A DNA stretch of 64,000 nt from Arthrobacter sp. StoSoilB5 (GTDB taxonomy: Bacteria > Actinomycetota > Actinomycetes > Actinomycetales > Micrococcaceae), in the NCBI RefSeq assembly GCF_019977235.1, contig NZ_AP024646.1:682001-746000 (forward strand), in the 5' to 3' direction. A program made the position numbers and the translations under genes. This document shows, in pieces, positions 63,005 to 64,000 of the stretch (position 1 is the stretch's first letter; every line of letters starts with the position of its first letter). The notes below the pieces were generated by a model. It was not told the origin of the DNA. It searched no databases and was given only the letters and a program-made list of their open reading frames with translations.

Positions 63005-63664
63005 CTAGGCTGCTTCCGGCGTGGCCCCGCGGGGCACTTCGATGGCGTGACCATGCCGGAGGAACTTACCTGTGCGGTAGTACCAGTAGGGCCAGGCGGC
63101 CCACGCCGCAGCACCAGCAGCGATCCCAGCACCCATGATGGTGTAGCGCAGCCACTCCGGGCCCGGAATCAGGAATCCCAAGCCGGCAACGGGCAGCCCG
63201 ACAAGCAAAGCACCACCGATGAACCGGCCCAGCCGCGCCAGTCCGGTCGGGTACCCCTCGACATCCAGGAGCTTGTTGTTCGCAACCAGGAACCAGACTC
63301 CCTGGGTGATGATCGCGGCCACCGATACTGCCGTTGACGGCTCGAAGGCCAGGATCTTGAACACCAGCAGCGCGGAACTTGTTGCCCCCGCAGCGCAGGC
63401 GCCGGCCGTGATCCATTTCAACGGCTGATTCCACGGAGTTGCCGGAAGACGTTTGTGCACTTGAAGGATCACCGGGATGGCCAGGAGATTGAACGCTGCT
63501 CCAGTGGCATCGTTGATGGTCCCGAAAACGTAGGGGCCACCCTTGGGTACTTCGACCGCATACATGGCGCCAAGCGTCAGTACCCCGGCCACGCCGACAG
63601 TCGCGGCAGAATAGGCGAAGACCGAGACGGTCCTGTCGCCTGGCATTTCAGTGATGTGCTCCAT
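63005..63664 (-). CDS. Six-span membrane protein of unknown function
   Basis: A 219-residue integral membrane protein with about six helices and short loops (FGTINDATGAAFNLLAIPVIL, LLVFKILAFEPSTAVSVAAII, WLRYTIMGAGIAAGAAAWAAWPYWYY). I do not recognise a named family. GGGAG lies 5 nt before the ATG. It is convergent with the Lrp gene. Confidence 0.7.
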   Translation of the reverse strand: MEHITEMPGDRTVSVFAYSAATVGVAGVLTLGAMYAVEVPKGGPYVFGTINDATGAAFNLLAIPVILQVHKRLPATPWNQPLKWITAGACAAGATSSALLVFKILAFEPSTAVSVAAIITQGVWFLVANNKLLDVEGYPTGLARLGRFIGGALLVGLPVAGLGFLIPGPEWLRYTIMGAGIAAGAAAWAAWPYWYYRTGKFLRHGHAIEVPRGATPEAA

Positions 63665-63753
63665 CGCAACTCCCGGATCCTGCCCAGCAGAATCATGCTA
63701 GACCCGCGCTGCGTTGGATGGAACCTCGTCCGGTAACACGCTCCGGAGCGGGC

Positions 63754-64000
63754 TCAGCCGCGTGCTTCGCTGAGCTCCAGCTGGCTGCGGTATTCCACGC
63801 GCTCCTTGGTGATGGGATCCACGAAGGTGATGCCGCGGGCCAGCAATTGAAGAGGCTTGGTGTAGTCATCCGGGGCTTTGTCGAGGAGGTCCGGATAAAA
63901 GGCGTCGTTGACAATACCCAGACCGAGCGAGGCCATGTGGACCCGGAGCTGGTGAGTTTTGCCGGTATGAGGTTCAAGCCGGTACAGCGCGCGTCGAGAA
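63754..64000 (-). CDS. RluA-family pseudouridine synthase (C-terminal part, cut by window end)
   Basis: The visible 81 codons begin STRALYRLEPHTGKTHQLRVHMASLGL, the C-terminal signature of RluA-type 23S rRNA/tRNA pseudouridine synthases (LxTGRTHQIRVH), and continue through INDAFYPDL-like IVNDAFYPDLLD to the stop. The N-terminal part with the catalytic Asp is outside the window. The substrate uridine cannot be told from this part. Confidence 0.85.
   Translation of the reverse strand, partial: SRRALYRLEPHTGKTHQLRVHMASLGLGIVNDAFYPDLLDKAPDDYTKPLQLLARGITFVDPITKERVEYRSQLELSEARG

Overview
The window looks like chromosomal DNA of a high-GC actinobacterium of the Micrococcaceae, most likely Arthrobacter, Paenarthrobacter or a close relative. 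The evidence is the GC-rich codon use, GTG/TTG starts with AAGGAG-type ribosome sites, a RamB-type regulator divergent from isocitrate lyase, a perfect DtxR/IdeR iron box, and a class-E-like LASTG sorting signal. This assignment is inference from gene content. No rRNA, tRNA, CRISPR array, insertion sequence or phage gene was recognised.

Layout. 1-13.1 kb: an IclR regulator divergent from a gene cut by the left edge, then a twelve-gene minus-strand carbohydrate cluster. It holds four Gfo/Idh/MocA dehydrogenases, three TIM-barrel isomerase/epimerase-like enzymes, a sugar ABC transporter without its own ATPase, a beta-propeller protein and a haem-degrading-fold protein. Two paralogous isomerase-dehydrogenase modules flank the transporter. 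One dehydrogenase resembles levoglucosan dehydrogenase, so a 3-keto-sugar route is a reasonable guess. A ROK regulator is divergent from the cluster. 14.6-21 kb: a CynX/NimT-like MFS exporter, then the glyoxylate shunt (aceB, aceA) with a divergent ramB. 21-30 kb: a lipoprotein serpin, a TetR regulator divergent from a cytochrome b-like membrane protein, a pyridoxal/HMP kinase, a two-component system co-encoded with a TAXI solute-binding lipoprotein, and an MHS-type transporter.

30-39 kb: an isoprenylcysteine-methyltransferase-like membrane protein, a queuosine-precursor transporter facing tgt, and single-gene functions (SRPBCC, Nudix-like, VOC, YdeI-like). This part also has a secreted SpaA-like protein. 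39-47 kb: an iron-regulated ferric ABC transporter (fbpABC order) behind an iron box, a GH76-like enzyme, an SDR/acyl-CoA dehydrogenase pair and a DUF1684 protein. 47-56 kb: probably the most unusual part. It has a Pro-Thr-rich cell-wall protein, a degenerate GGDEF-like protein, a sigma factor fused to its own zinc anti-sigma domain, a membrane segment and an external domain, and then a tightly packed PIG-L deacetylase / ATP-grasp / PgaC-like glycosyltransferase / PgaB-like lipoprotein operon. This looks like a surface-glycan synthesis and modification system. 56-64 kb: ppc, a DedA protein, a macrodomain protein overlapping an amino-acid permease tail to tail by 151 nt, an Lrp regulator, an uncharacterised membrane protein and the end of an RluA-type pseudouridine synthase.

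The intergenic regions carry several repeat families. A 32-bp-period tandem repeat occurs at four places. A GAGTTCGCCGG dyad occurs twice. Several long, near-perfect hairpins sit at gene ends. Coordinates rest on reading frames plus ribosome sites; functions come from recognised motifs, not from database searches.
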